DNA of 64,000 nucleotides from Saccharobesus litoralis. GTDB taxonomy: Bacteria; Pseudomonadota; Gammaproteobacteria; Enterobacterales; Alteromonadaceae. Location of the stretch: assembly GCF_003063625.1 (NCBI RefSeq), contig NZ_CP026604.1, forward strand, positions 3,388,065-3,452,064, given 5' to 3'. Below, in pieces: positions 58,701 through 64,000 of this stretch. The notes below the pieces were generated by a model. The model did no database searches. It had not been told where the DNA came from and worked only from the letters and a program-made list of their open reading frames with translations. The translations under genes and the position numbers were made by a program. The first letter of the stretch is position 1. Each line of letters opens with the position of its first letter.

Positions 58701-61700
58701 AGCATGACGTTTAGCGGTAGTCAGTCGGACATCAATACCGCGCTTACGAACTTGGTGTACAGCCCAGTCACGAATGACGATAGTTCAGCCACCATCACGA
58801 TGAGTGTGACGGACGGTACCACAGAAGTTGATAGCGATACGGTCACCGCCGATATTAGTGCAACGAATGATGCACCGGTTATTACTGTAGCAACAGCGGC
58901 AACTAATGAAGATACTGCCGTGAGCTTGACCAGTGCGCAACTGAGCATTACAGATATCGACTCTTCGTCGTTGACCGTGAGTTTAAATGCTAGCAATGGT
59001 TTATTGGCCTTAGCGTCGACAACGGATGTGAATATCAGTTTAGGTAATGGCAGTACAGATCAGACGCTGGTGTTTAATGGCGCAATAGCAGATGTGCAAG
59101 CCGCACTGAATGGTGCTGTGTTTACGCCGAACGCTAACTTTAATGGCGATGCCAATATTGTTGTTCAAGTTTCCGATGGTGAACTGACTGACACCGAAAC
59201 ACTCACGGTGAGTGTCGCAGCAGTGAATGATGCGCCAACAGACATAGCGCTAAGTAGCTCAAGTATTAAGCATAGTGATGGCGCTAATGCGACCATAGGT
59301 ACCTTGTCAACCACAGATATAGACGCGTTTGACACACATACTTACAGTATGTGTAACACGGTTGGCTTTAGTATTAGTGGTGATAAGCTGGTTATTGCCG
59401 ACCCAACGTCGTTTGCCCAAGGCACGACGGAAGTTTGTGTACAAACCACAGATCAACTGGGTGGTAATATTCAAGAAACCTTAACCATAAGCGTGACTGA
59501 TGATGTTGCGCCGGATCCAGTGAGTGCGGAATCGGCTATCCAATTTAGTTGGAATACACTCAACATTAATACCGATACCTTCTTGGTTGATTACCAAGTA
59601 ACCGTATCTGAGGCGGCAATAGGCACGACTTATAATCATACTATAACGTCTTCTGGAACGGCTCAGGTGAGTGCGGCGGCAGAGGCTGGTTCGGTAAGTC
59701 AGATCACGGGCTCGGGTACCATCACGTCAACCAGTCAAACCATTTCTGGCATTGATGTTTCAGGTCTTGCCGATGGTACTTTAACCTTGGCCGTAACCTT
59801 AACGGATGCAGCGGGTAATGTGAGTGCGACAAGTACCGCGACACTACAAAAAGACACTGTCGCGCCAACAGTGACACTGTCGTCTAACCAATCACAACCA
59901 GTCGGCGGTGCATTTGATATCACCCTACAATTTAGTGAAGACGTTTCAGGCTTGAGTTTAGCCGATATTCAAGTCACTAATGGTAGTGCATCTAACTTGC
60001 AAGGCAGTGGTTCAACCTATACAGCGACAATCACGCCAAATAGCAATGCGACTGTCAATATTGATGTTGCGGCTGGTGCGGTTCAAGATAGTTTAGGTAA
60101 TGACAGTATAGCGGCGACACAATTAACGGTTGTTGTCGATGGCACTGCGCCAACCATTAGCAGCTTAAGCCCATTAGATAATGCAACCGGCGTCGCGTTA
60201 GATACTCATTTAATCATGACGTTTGATGAAGATGTTCAAGCATTAACCAGTGGTAACAATACCATTACGGTCACGCGAACCGATACTAACGAGGTGTTTG
60301 CTAGCATTACAGCCGATAGCAGCTTAGTTAGTGTTAATGGCGCGCAGGTAACGATTGACCTTGGTAGTGCGACCCTACGTGCCGGTACTGCATATCATGT
60401 TGAAATTGGCGACAACGCATTTAGTGATCGCTTTAATAATGGATTTGCCGGTATTTCTGGTTCATCTACCTTTAACTTTACGACAGCAAACCAAGCACCA
60501 GTGAGTGCGGATGATACGGCAAGCTTAGATGAAGACGGTAGTGTGGCCATTGCTGTACTCGCGAATGACTCAGACACAGATAGTGAATTGAACCCAGCGA
60601 GCGTGATGGTGAAACAAGCGCCAGCTAACGGCTCTACCTCAATCAACACGGCGACTGGTGTTATTACTTACACGCCAAGTGCTAACTTCAACGGCGTTGA
60701 TGTTTTCACTTATCAAGTGAATGACGTACAAGGTGATAGTTCAACTGAAGCGACGGTTTCTATTACGGTTAATGCGGTTAATGATGTGCCTGTGGCGGTT
60801 AATGATGTCGTTGCCACGGCCGAAGACACAGCAACAACCTTGACCTTAACCAGTAATGATACCGATATTGAAGATGGCGTACCTACTGGCGATGTAGTGA
60901 TTGTGACCCAAGGCAGTCATGGCGGTACCGCGAAAGTCTTAGAAAACGGCAGTGTTGAATTTACACCTGCTAGTAACTTTAATGGCACAGATGCCTTTAC
61001 TTACCAAGTTAAAGACAGTGAGGGTGCCAGCTCGAATATAGCGACCGTCAGCGTTGCCGTATCGAGTGTTAATGATCAACCTATCGCCACCGATGACCAA
61101 GCAACCACTAATGAAGATACCTCAGTCACTATTGATGTATTAGCCAATGACTCAGATACAGAAGACACTAGCTTCAACATGAGTCAAATCAATATTGTTA
61201 GTCAAGGTAGCTTAGGTACGGCCACGTTGGGTGAAAACAGCATTGTTTACACGCCTAATGCCAACGCCAATGGCGTTGACACCTTTACTTATGCAGTGAA
61301 AGACAGCGAAGACCTGACGTCAGGTACAGCTACCGTCACAGTAAGTATAACGGCAGTTAATGACGCACCGGTTGCCGTTGCTGATACTGCGGTATTATTG
61401 GAAGATGCATCGCTTGAGATCAATGTCTTAGGTAATGATACGGATGTTGATACAGGTGATAGTTTTGATACCCAATCGGTCAAGGTGGTGACAGCGCCTG
61501 AGTCAGGTACAACTAGCATCAATGCAACGACAGGCTTAGTCACCTATACACCAAATGCTAACTTTAATGGTGCGGATAGCTTTGTTTATACCGTAGCTGA
61601 TGCTTCGGGTGCTGTGTCTAATCAACAAACGGTAAGTATTACTGTATCAGCGGTTAATGATATTCCGGTTGCTAACCCAGATCAGGTCAATACGTTAGAA

Positions 61701-64000
61701 GATACCGAGGTGACAATTTCACCGTTGACCAATGATACTGATGTTGATGGCTCATTGGATGAAACCTCAGTAGCGATCACCACAGTGGCGACGAAAGGCA
61801 CGACAGTCATCAATAGTGACGGCACTATTATTTACACGCCAAATGCTAACGAAAATGGCCTAGATACCTTTGGTTATACCGTGATGGATAACGAAGGTGG
61901 TGTGAGTGAAGAAGCATTAATTACCGTGTCTATTGAAGCCGTTAATGATGCGCCAACCATTAATGCTAATTTGTCTAATCAAAATACAGATGAAGATGCT
62001 GTTTACACTTATACGCTAGATACCAGTGTCTTTACTGAGATTGACAGTGGTGACACCTTAACTTACAGCATTACAGGGCTACCAACTTGGTTAAGCTTTG
62101 ATGCCAATACCTTGATATTGTCAGGCACGCCAACGAATGATGACGTGGGTGAGGTAAGCTTAACGGTAACCGCGACAGACAGCGAGTTAGCGAAAGTCAG
62201 TCAAGTGTTTGTATTAACGGTGAATAATGTCAATGATTCACCAGAGTTAGTTGGCGATATCCTTGATACCGCGACTAATGAAGATGCGGCATTTAACTTA
62301 GTACTCGACACCAGTGTGTTTAACGATATTGATACGGGTGATGCTTTAACTTATACCGTTAGCGGTTTACCAGGTTGGATGAGCTTTAATGCTGAAACCT
62401 TAACTTTATCTGGCACGCCAACTAACGATGATGTTGCCGTGGTTAACTTAACGGTTACTGCTACGGATAGCCAAGGCCAGTTTATCTCAGATAGCTTTGC
62501 ACTCAATGTGACTAACACCAATGATGCGCCAGTGGTGAATAACGACGTATATAGCGTAAATGAAGGTGATTTATTGAGTTTAGGCGCTAGCCAAGGGGTG
62601 CTAAGTAACGACTTTGATGTCGACGCGGGCGACGTGCTACAAGTGAGCTTGGTATCTAATCCGAAATTCGCTAATAGCTTTACCTTGAATAGCGACGGCA
62701 GCTTTAGTTATACGCACAATAGTACGGAAAACTTTAAAGACAGCTTTAGTTACCGAGTGACGGATGGCATGGTAACCAGTGATGTGGTTACGGTGACGCT
62801 CAATATAGCGCCAGTTAACGATGCGCCTGAGTTCTTGACGACGCCGCAATTAACTACGGTTGCGCAAGGGGAAACCTTTAGTTACCAAGTGATCACCAAT
62901 GACCCTGATGATTCGCAAACATTAGTGATTAGCCAAGCTCCTAGTTGGTTAAGCTTAAGCGAAAATAATGTGCTAAGCGGCACAGTGCCATTTGATCAAG
63001 AAGTGGGCGTACAAAACATCGTATTAACTACGGCTGATGACGAATTTGAAGTCAAACAGTCGTTCGATTTATCGATTAGTGAACGCGATGTAGCATTACT
63101 CAGTATAACTGGAGTATGGAGCAAGAAAGTTGTCACCGCGGGTGAAACCGTACAGCTTACCCTAACGGCTAAACATGTGTCAGGACCAGCTGTGGCTGGA
63201 GCCACATTAGTCAATGTGTTTGCTGGCAATGCGACATTTAGCAGTACTAATACCTTATGTAGCTTTACAAGCAATACCCGAGCTGAGTGTTTAGCTGATA
63301 TTGCAGTGGGTGGCTCGGTCAATTACGTATTTGATGTCGTGACTAATGCAGCTGGTGATATTGCATCGGTCGCACAGGTTAATGATACGGCGGCTGATGG
63401 TAGTCGTTTAGCGCGTAAAGTATTTGATATTAGTGTGTCAGAGGTTATTGCTGAGCAACCTAACGACTTGTTTAATTTGTCAAACGCTACCGCTATTGCC
63501 GCAGCTGATGTCAACCTTGATACCGCCGGGGTTGAAATGGTTGCAGGTACTACCGCAGGTGATAACGTCAAGATTATTCGCATTCTTGAGACGGGTGTCG
63601 TTAACGGCGAAGTAGTTGACACGATTGACAACACTGGCCGCGCGAGCAAGATATTGATTAACGATATGGATCAGGATGGCTTTAAAGACGTCTTAGTTGT
63701 CAATAAAACAGGCCAAGCATCTACCTTGTACACCAATTTATCGGGTAGTGGTTTTGAAGCCTCACAAGGTAGCCAAACATTTGGTTTAGGTATTGGTGCA
63801 CAAGTGATCGATTACAACCAAGATACATTCAAAGATATTGTTATCTTTAGTAGCTCGCAAATGCGCTTCTATGCGAGTAACGCTGGTACATTCTCGGATG
63901 AAGTCTTACTGATCCAGTCACGTTTATCTGAGATCCGCTCCGTTGTATTGGGTGATATTGATGGTGATGGTACTACTGATTTAACCGTTGGTTTACCAAC
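43749..64000 (+). CDS. DUF4347 giant Ig/cadherin-repeat surface protein, partial (3' end outside window)
   Basis: An uninterrupted frame of 6750 codons that runs off the window; AGGACGAG precedes the ATG. Residues 1-20 look like a signal peptide. DUF4347 covers about 117-284 (LVVIDEAV, ALHLVSHAES, LIYGCNLAS). Then come CSPG/cadherin-like modules, a module of about 225 aa that occurs twice (near 45445 and 47740), three Ig-like repeats, a short RTX-like segment (GAGNDTVTLSSGTETVTLGDG), and long He_PIG arrays of 91-aa units. From about 60150 the order is SwmB-like, five tandem-95, two He_PIG, a DUF11-like module and an FG-GAP propeller that is cut by the window end. This is the same order as in the two minus-strand giants, so a GlyGly-CTERM tail is predicted beyond 64000. 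Probable role: adhesin or surface stalk. Confidence 0.88.
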   Translation, partial: MKKYVFNSVVSAMLPLGLAQGHIHTESYLNGIDNNRLPDNGEDVVETVDLSTSISLMTDNHIADKYPSDISFSPTITHHADNVISNADISSEASLANTATDYQLVDRTLELKQAQIVTELVVIDEAVPDKHLFYKQLKPNVDVIEISSNESGLRQLVAKLQGYQNIKALHLVSHAESGLIKLGSDNITEELLKNELATLSRLDKVMLDGADVLIYGCNLASNSDGIELINLISQRMNVDVAASSNFTGNKDRGGDWDLEITKGDIEAKPLFDSVAMADFDDVLAYNGTLALGNMPTGYGATKSYTIPTTSYTISISTDTSGSKDLYNYAAGYVYVGTADSSNTKSYIQFTNGETFNLTSLYVYLGFGAPSQTINFSSNKNGSVSSTSLSAQGGTTVNFSGSNWEGISTLTIESSTGTLHWTKLDNIVLASLSASNSAPTLSTNTGVTLSEGTSLTIDSAKLDASDDSDSGTGITYTLTTAPTNGALWIDANTDGKIATSNELRTTAVLTSTWTEDDITNNRLKYWHYGTDTTSDSFVVNISDSQSEVLSNQTVSISVTAVSDSTVNLAQGDVVPTKLDKDNNLFEFVNLVDLPANTVLKFTDKGWATSNKFVTNYVSEGFVTWTVPSNISAGQLFRLTLSGLGSVSLTHVSNSNTDLSSQISYTPYNGTAAAMMSIAGEQMFIFQGSEDNPFFIFGINSSNEASALSGDGWTTNSVSDTIITTSTKPGGTGSQNSLAADGEVAFTSSTPSTSSGEKDIRAYTGPTTATDKATWLTRINDVENNWGGDDSSLASSITDSITISSGPTVSTSNLSLSGASGTGGAFKIGDTVTATWDNTGSGDNNSNITAVAVDFSDFGGGSSVAASNSSETWTATYTLVSGSVDSTTANVVVTASDSNGDGSVTSTINATADNVAPTVTDGKISIAGASGTGGAFKTGDTLTVTWDDTSGSGDNNTDTISSVTGDLSAFGGGAAVSFTNSADTWTATLAISAGSIDSTNLNPSITVTDNAGNTTTTSDSTNATLDNIAPTLTDDNISVSDTTLKNGDVVTVTWNNASGGDANSDSISSVVANISALGGSASLALSESGDVWAGDYTVSSGSTEGSNLNVTLTATDNAGNTTTQADSSNIKLDRTAPSISGLTVSSDDTVDNSDTITAVAYSGSTSGVEDGQVVTVVVGGVTVSPTVSSDSFSGTINLSGVSNDNSVAVTADVTDQVGNAATQLSKTIVKNTNAAPTASSVTFTGMLKEGETLTGSYTYNDTDSDAETTSTFKWYRSDDSSGTNKAAISGATSSTYILVSADVGKYISFEVTPVNAVSSGSATESSINSTAVATAVTLAQSDLMITKLNTTTGNKSFDFVNLVEIPSGTVIKFTDKGWQTADAFTTNASGDGVITWTTTSTIAAGHLFRMTFSGSSAVSFIQVSNSNTDISSQVSVSGLSLAATGTMLSGREQIFIYQGADSDPFFIFGIHTQGVSDIVTATGDEQGWSSASVAATSTFASTRPDGTNSQNGLTNGSSAVTFISDPSEVRAYTGTVEGAVKADWITRIANRDNWSSNASAVSESVTASISFDPDTAPTLTGMPTSFNADEDTLTTLTLSNVAVTDSENDTITLVLAADSGTLSATTDTVVVAGSGSSTISFTGSTSEIATYFDTTSRLTFQTASNAESDVTLVATPYGKAAGTATSATITVSGQNDAPTVSSVPTTLTINEDTTANIDLSDATIADVDSGDTVTLLLSASAGTLLTPASDSNIAASLSSNTVTLSGTPANLNTYLDTASNLKYTPVSNVNGAAQATLTLSGNDSSSASLLSTTSITIDITAQNDAPGLAVNNGVTLNEGATVTLSASHLSATDIDDSEVVYTLSSVPSNGTLYLNSSALANSGTFTQANINAGSVSYVHSGSETTSDSFVFVNEDGNEDASTPSSESFSITISAVNDAPVVATNSGATVSEADTVTIAASALSATDNDDAEVTYTVTSIPSNGTLFVSGSSVSANGTFTQSNIGSGVITYVHDGSETTSDSFVFVNEDGNEDSSTPANQTFSLTITPVNDAPAVSVNDGLTLNEGATATISATDLSVTDVDDSEVTYTLSSVPTNGTLFLSSSALANAGTFTQANIAANALTYVHDGSETTADTFVFTNEDGNEDSSTPVAQTFSITVTAQNDAPVIDLAGAGGGAATDRTLTFTEGDDTITLVSSANVTDNDTGEQITGITVALTNDQDGTAEGLNVTGAAQNALTGITGQSDITGQDTITINGATASTSEVATFLRSISYQNSSTSPNTTQRVINVTVNDGDTTATSTISLSVAGLTAATATSAVFNTSNGTGLSPAITFGSENETLTVSNATHFAGSSLLGGGGTDTVVVTATGDVNIGGATTISLDSASLIINSGADTTVTLTNTDGLDDFSQYVGQASHQDVLKYSSISGADFTNITFSNWDAIQNDLATASSGQTVTTTLSASNLSSVASILGDASTDVISIDAADLDLTNNTFSSIDVFKNTSSSETTLTVNSSNLSGITEFDLSDASTATLQSSSALNVSSTTLTGVDVLKTSSTAGISLVVTPAQFNSLSSVIGGSGTDTLVISGAGTLTATPTLSSIEVLRFSDSTSGAQTLTLSAVTANGLSLEATTSDVFSITAATGSQTINAHSNGGSIDVGAGNDTVTLSSGTETVTLGDGSDILVGTSTNLNGATIADLEVGDQIILKGSVISNSNVSFSSANTFLIDTDATDFTSSEVSLALANSAGSTLTASVSNDGTDSTISIALANQAPTITSAPTTLTVTEDIASNIDFTTVTFADGDASDTLTLSLSTSSKGTLSASNTVSGIAVTNSPSANVTLVGTPSNLNTYFDTASHVTYTSSLNDNAGTNLIVTPHDGTEAGTAQTISLAVQAVNDTPTITSTPSTSVNEDAAYNYTISATDVESSTLVYGQASIPSWLTFNSSTQVLSGTPSNSEVGNHTVSLQVSDGTTTIGEQFTITVANTNDAPVIGSSAVTSATEDSVYNYTLSASDDDSNDTLTYSTSGTVPTWLSFNGSSKVLSGTPSNDDVGNHTVSLVVSDGTTTTGQHFTITVANTNDAPEINSTAITSATEDSAYSYTLSASDVDSGDSLTYSAVTKPDWLSINASSGVLSGTPDNDDVGTHSVTLSVTDGTTTDTQSFTITVANTNDAPEINSTAITSATEDSAYSYTLSASDVDSGDSLTYSAVTKPDWLSINASSGVLSGTPDNDDVGTHGVTLSVSDGTTTDTQSFTITVANTNDAPEINSTAITSATEDSAYAYTLSASDVDSGDTLTYAVASKPTWLSFDAGTGVLSGTPENEHVGNHTVSLQVTDGTTTIGEQFTIAVANTNDAPVIGSTANSSATEDSAYSYTLSASDVDTGDSLTYSAVTKPDWLSINASSGVLSGTPDNDDVGTHGVTLSVTDGTTTDTQSFTITVANTNDAPEINSTAITSATEDSAYSYTLSASDVDSGDSLTYSAVTKPDWLSINASSGVLSGTPDNDDVGTHGVTLSVSDGTTTDTQSFSITVANTNDAPVIGSMAITSATEDSAYAYTLSASDVDSGDTLTYAVASKPTWLSFDAGTGVLSGTPENEHVGNHTVSLQVTDGTTTIGEQFTIAVANTNDAPVIGSTAITSATEDSPYAYTLSASDVDVGDTLTYAVASKPTWLSFDAGTGVLSGTPENEHVGNHTVSLQVTDGSTTIGEQFTIAVANTNDAPVIGSTAITSATEDSAYAYTLSASDVDTGDSLTLSAPTKPDWLSFDSANGALTGTPDNDDVGTHAVVLRATDGTTNTEQSFTITVSNTNDAPVIQSTSITSATEDSGYSYTLSATDVDSGDTLTLSAPTTPDWLTFDANSGVLSGTPANANVGTHAVVLRAADGTTNTDQSFTITVSNVNDAPVNATVAHVSISEDTTHTYDSNAVSVNDVDGENLTVQLATSGGTLALSQTTDLTGTTEAGATLSFSGTQANINAALNNLTFYAGDDANGTYTITQTVNDALTSDVDTFEVTVNNVNDAPVNTVPSQVTVSEDTNYTFTGSEVFSVSDADSSDTLTVTLVSSSGQLSLSGTTSLSFTEGDGSADSSMTFSGSQSDINTALTNLVYSPVTNDDSSATITMSVTDGTTEVDSDTVTADISAANDAPVITVATAATNEDVAATLSVSNISVTDIDSASLTVSLTSSNGAMNLADSSSVTLTTGDGTTDTSVVMHGSIASINSALAGMTFIPSGNFNGTGLVTVVAVDESLTQTDTVTINVAAVNDAPVIDSTANPSATEDSAYAYTLSASDVDTDDSLTYSAVTKPDWLSINASSGVLSGTPDNDDVGTHGVTLSVTDGTTTDTQSFTITVANTNDAPIIGSTAITSATEDSAYAYTLSASDVDSGDSLTYSAVTKPDWLSINASSGVLSGTPDNDDVGTHGVTLSVSDGTTTDTQSFSITVANTNDAPVIGSTAITSATEDSAYAYTLSASDVDSGDTLTYAVASKPTWLSFDAGTGVLSGTPENEHVGNHTVSLQVTDGTTTIGEQFTIAVANTNDAPVIGSSAITSATEDSPYAYTLSASDVDVGDTLTYAVASKPTWLNFDAGTGVLSGTPENEHVGNHTVSLQVTDGSTTIGEQFTIAVANTNDAPVIGSTANTSATEDSAYAYTLSASDVDSGDSLTLSAPTKPDWLSFDSASGALTGTPDNDDVGTHAVVLRATDGTTNTEQSFTITVSNTNDAPVIQSTSITSATEDSGYSYTLSATDVDSGDTLTLSAPTKPDWLTFDANSGVLSGTPANANVGTHAVVLRAADGTTNTDQSFTITVSNVNDAPVNATVAHVSISEDTTHTYDSNAVSVNDVDGENLTVQLATSGGTLALSQTTDLTGTTEAGATLSFSGTQANINAALNNLTFYAGDDANGTYTITQTVNDALTSDVDTFEVTVNNVNDAPVNSVPSQVTVSEDTNYTFTGSEAFSVSDADSSDTLTVTLVSSSGQLSLSGTTSLSFTEGDGSADSSMTFSGSQSDINTALTNLVYSPVTNDDSSATITMSVTDGTTEVDSDTVTADISATNDAPVITVATAATNEDTAVSLTSAQLSITDIDSSSLTVSLNASNGLLALASTTDVNISLGNGSTDQTLVFNGAIADVQAALNGAVFTPNANFNGDANIVVQVSDGELTDTETLTVSVAAVNDAPTDIALSSSSIKHSDGANATIGTLSTTDIDAFDTHTYSMCNTVGFSISGDKLVIADPTSFAQGTTEVCVQTTDQLGGNIQETLTISVTDDVAPDPVSAESAIQFSWNTLNINTDTFLVDYQVTVSEAAIGTTYNHTITSSGTAQVSAAAEAGSVSQITGSGTITSTSQTISGIDVSGLADGTLTLAVTLTDAAGNVSATSTATLQKDTVAPTVTLSSNQSQPVGGAFDITLQFSEDVSGLSLADIQVTNGSASNLQGSGSTYTATITPNSNATVNIDVAAGAVQDSLGNDSIAATQLTVVVDGTAPTISSLSPLDNATGVALDTHLIMTFDEDVQALTSGNNTITVTRTDTNEVFASITADSSLVSVNGAQVTIDLGSATLRAGTAYHVEIGDNAFSDRFNNGFAGISGSSTFNFTTANQAPVSADDTASLDEDGSVAIAVLANDSDTDSELNPASVMVKQAPANGSTSINTATGVITYTPSANFNGVDVFTYQVNDVQGDSSTEATVSITVNAVNDVPVAVNDVVATAEDTATTLTLTSNDTDIEDGVPTGDVVIVTQGSHGGTAKVLENGSVEFTPASNFNGTDAFTYQVKDSEGASSNIATVSVAVSSVNDQPIATDDQATTNEDTSVTIDVLANDSDTEDTSFNMSQINIVSQGSLGTATLGENSIVYTPNANANGVDTFTYAVKDSEDLTSGTATVTVSITAVNDAPVAVADTAVLLEDASLEINVLGNDTDVDTGDSFDTQSVKVVTAPESGTTSINATTGLVTYTPNANFNGADSFVYTVADASGAVSNQQTVSITVSAVNDIPVANPDQVNTLEDTEVTISPLTNDTDVDGSLDETSVAITTVATKGTTVINSDGTIIYTPNANENGLDTFGYTVMDNEGGVSEEALITVSIEAVNDAPTINANLSNQNTDEDAVYTYTLDTSVFTEIDSGDTLTYSITGLPTWLSFDANTLILSGTPTNDDVGEVSLTVTATDSELAKVSQVFVLTVNNVNDSPELVGDILDTATNEDAAFNLVLDTSVFNDIDTGDALTYTVSGLPGWMSFNAETLTLSGTPTNDDVAVVNLTVTATDSQGQFISDSFALNVTNTNDAPVVNNDVYSVNEGDLLSLGASQGVLSNDFDVDAGDVLQVSLVSNPKFANSFTLNSDGSFSYTHNSTENFKDSFSYRVTDGMVTSDVVTVTLNIAPVNDAPEFLTTPQLTTVAQGETFSYQVITNDPDDSQTLVISQAPSWLSLSENNVLSGTVPFDQEVGVQNIVLTTADDEFEVKQSFDLSISERDVALLSITGVWSKKVVTAGETVQLTLTAKHVSGPAVAGATLVNVFAGNATFSSTNTLCSFTSNTRAECLADIAVGGSVNYVFDVVTNAAGDIASVAQVNDTAADGSRLARKVFDISVSEVIAEQPNDLFNLSNATAIAAADVNLDTAGVEMVAGTTAGDNVKIIRILETGVVNGEVVDTIDNTGRASKILINDMDQDGFKDVLVVNKTGQASTLYTNLSGSGFEASQGSQTFGLGIGAQVIDYNQDTFKDIVIFSSSQMRFYASNAGTFSDEVLLIQSRLSEIRSVVLGDIDGDGTTDLTVGLP
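52434..55430 (+). repeat. Array of 11 He_PIG-type coding repeats (273 bp each)
   Basis: Eleven consecutive units of about 91 aa, each with EDSAYSYTLSASDVDSGDSL, a W at the end of a strand (PDWLSI or PTWLSF), VLSGTP.N..VG and ending TITVANTNDAP. Neighbouring units are nearly identical in DNA. Six more units of the same kind follow at about 56516-58154 after an intervening block. Confidence 0.85.
53795..59242 (+). repeat. Tandem segmental duplication with a 2724-bp (908-aa) period
   Basis: Copy 1 is 53795-56518 and copy 2 is 56519-59242. Matching landmarks lie exactly 2724 bases apart at several points (54366/57090, 55377/58101, 56493/59217). Each copy holds six He_PIG units plus about 1086 bp of cadherin-like modules. 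The copies are nearly identical until about 56187/58911; the last about 330 bp of each are homologous but clearly diverged. Confidence 0.9.

Noticed and set aside
44390-63649. Many minus-strand open frames opposite the DUF4347 giant, including a 310-codon one at 46028-46960
   Set aside because: They are compositionally biased (Val/Ser/Leu/Pro), follow the repeat periods of the plus-strand gene and lack starts with ribosome sites.

Overview
The window looks like chromosome from a marine gammaproteobacterium, most plausibly in the Alteromonadales (Alteromonas/Colwellia/Pseudoalteromonas-like). The reasons are an anaerobic-type fadI-fadJ beta-oxidation pair, AT-rich intergenic DNA, GlyGly-CTERM sorting tails on giant secreted proteins, and a DUF4347 giant protein beside tail-collar proteins. 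The genus cannot be fixed from the sequence alone. No rRNA, tRNA or CRISPR array was seen.

Layout. Positions 1-3479 hold fadI and fadJ. A hairpin separates them from a convergent serine beta-lactamase-like hydrolase (3586-4776, minus). Positions 4992-10940 encode two large exported proteins: a CRTAC1-type FG-GAP/UnbV protein, and a DUF255 thioredoxin-fold protein fused to a DsbD-alpha-like domain. Positions 11000-12740 are a small accessory patch. It holds a DUF1493 protein, an MqsR-like toxin gene interrupted by a 125-bp MITE and carrying a -1 frameshift, and an intact zinc-finger (MqsA-like) antitoxin.

Positions 12882-37737 appear to be one minus-strand operon of four exported proteins, in transcription order: a 135-aa secreted protein, a 545-aa fibre with an S74-type intramolecular chaperone, a 1493-aa giant and a 6089-aa giant. 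Both giants end in GlyGly-CTERM tails. The 6089-aa protein contains 33 tandem Ig-like units of about 98 aa (18351-28049), and a three-unit higher-order repeat lies inside that array. A second, longer copy of the MITE (37920-38095) lies upstream of the operon.

Positions 38173-64000 run on the plus strand: a GNAT acetyltransferase, a PRMT-like methyltransferase, a formyltransferase-like protein that has lost its catalytic His, two tail-collar (MdpB-type) proteins, a sulfotransferase, and a third giant (DUF4347 plus Ig/cadherin repeats, more than 6750 aa) that runs off the window. The third giant has the same distal module order as the two minus-strand giants: Ig-like, tandem-95, He_PIG, DUF11-like, FG-GAP propeller.

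Interpretation. From 12882 onward the window reads as one surface-structure locus. It combines three related giant proteins, phage-fibre-derived parts (S74, tail collar) and several group-transfer enzymes that could decorate them. This grouping is an inference from gene order and shared modules. It is the best candidate here for an undescribed system.
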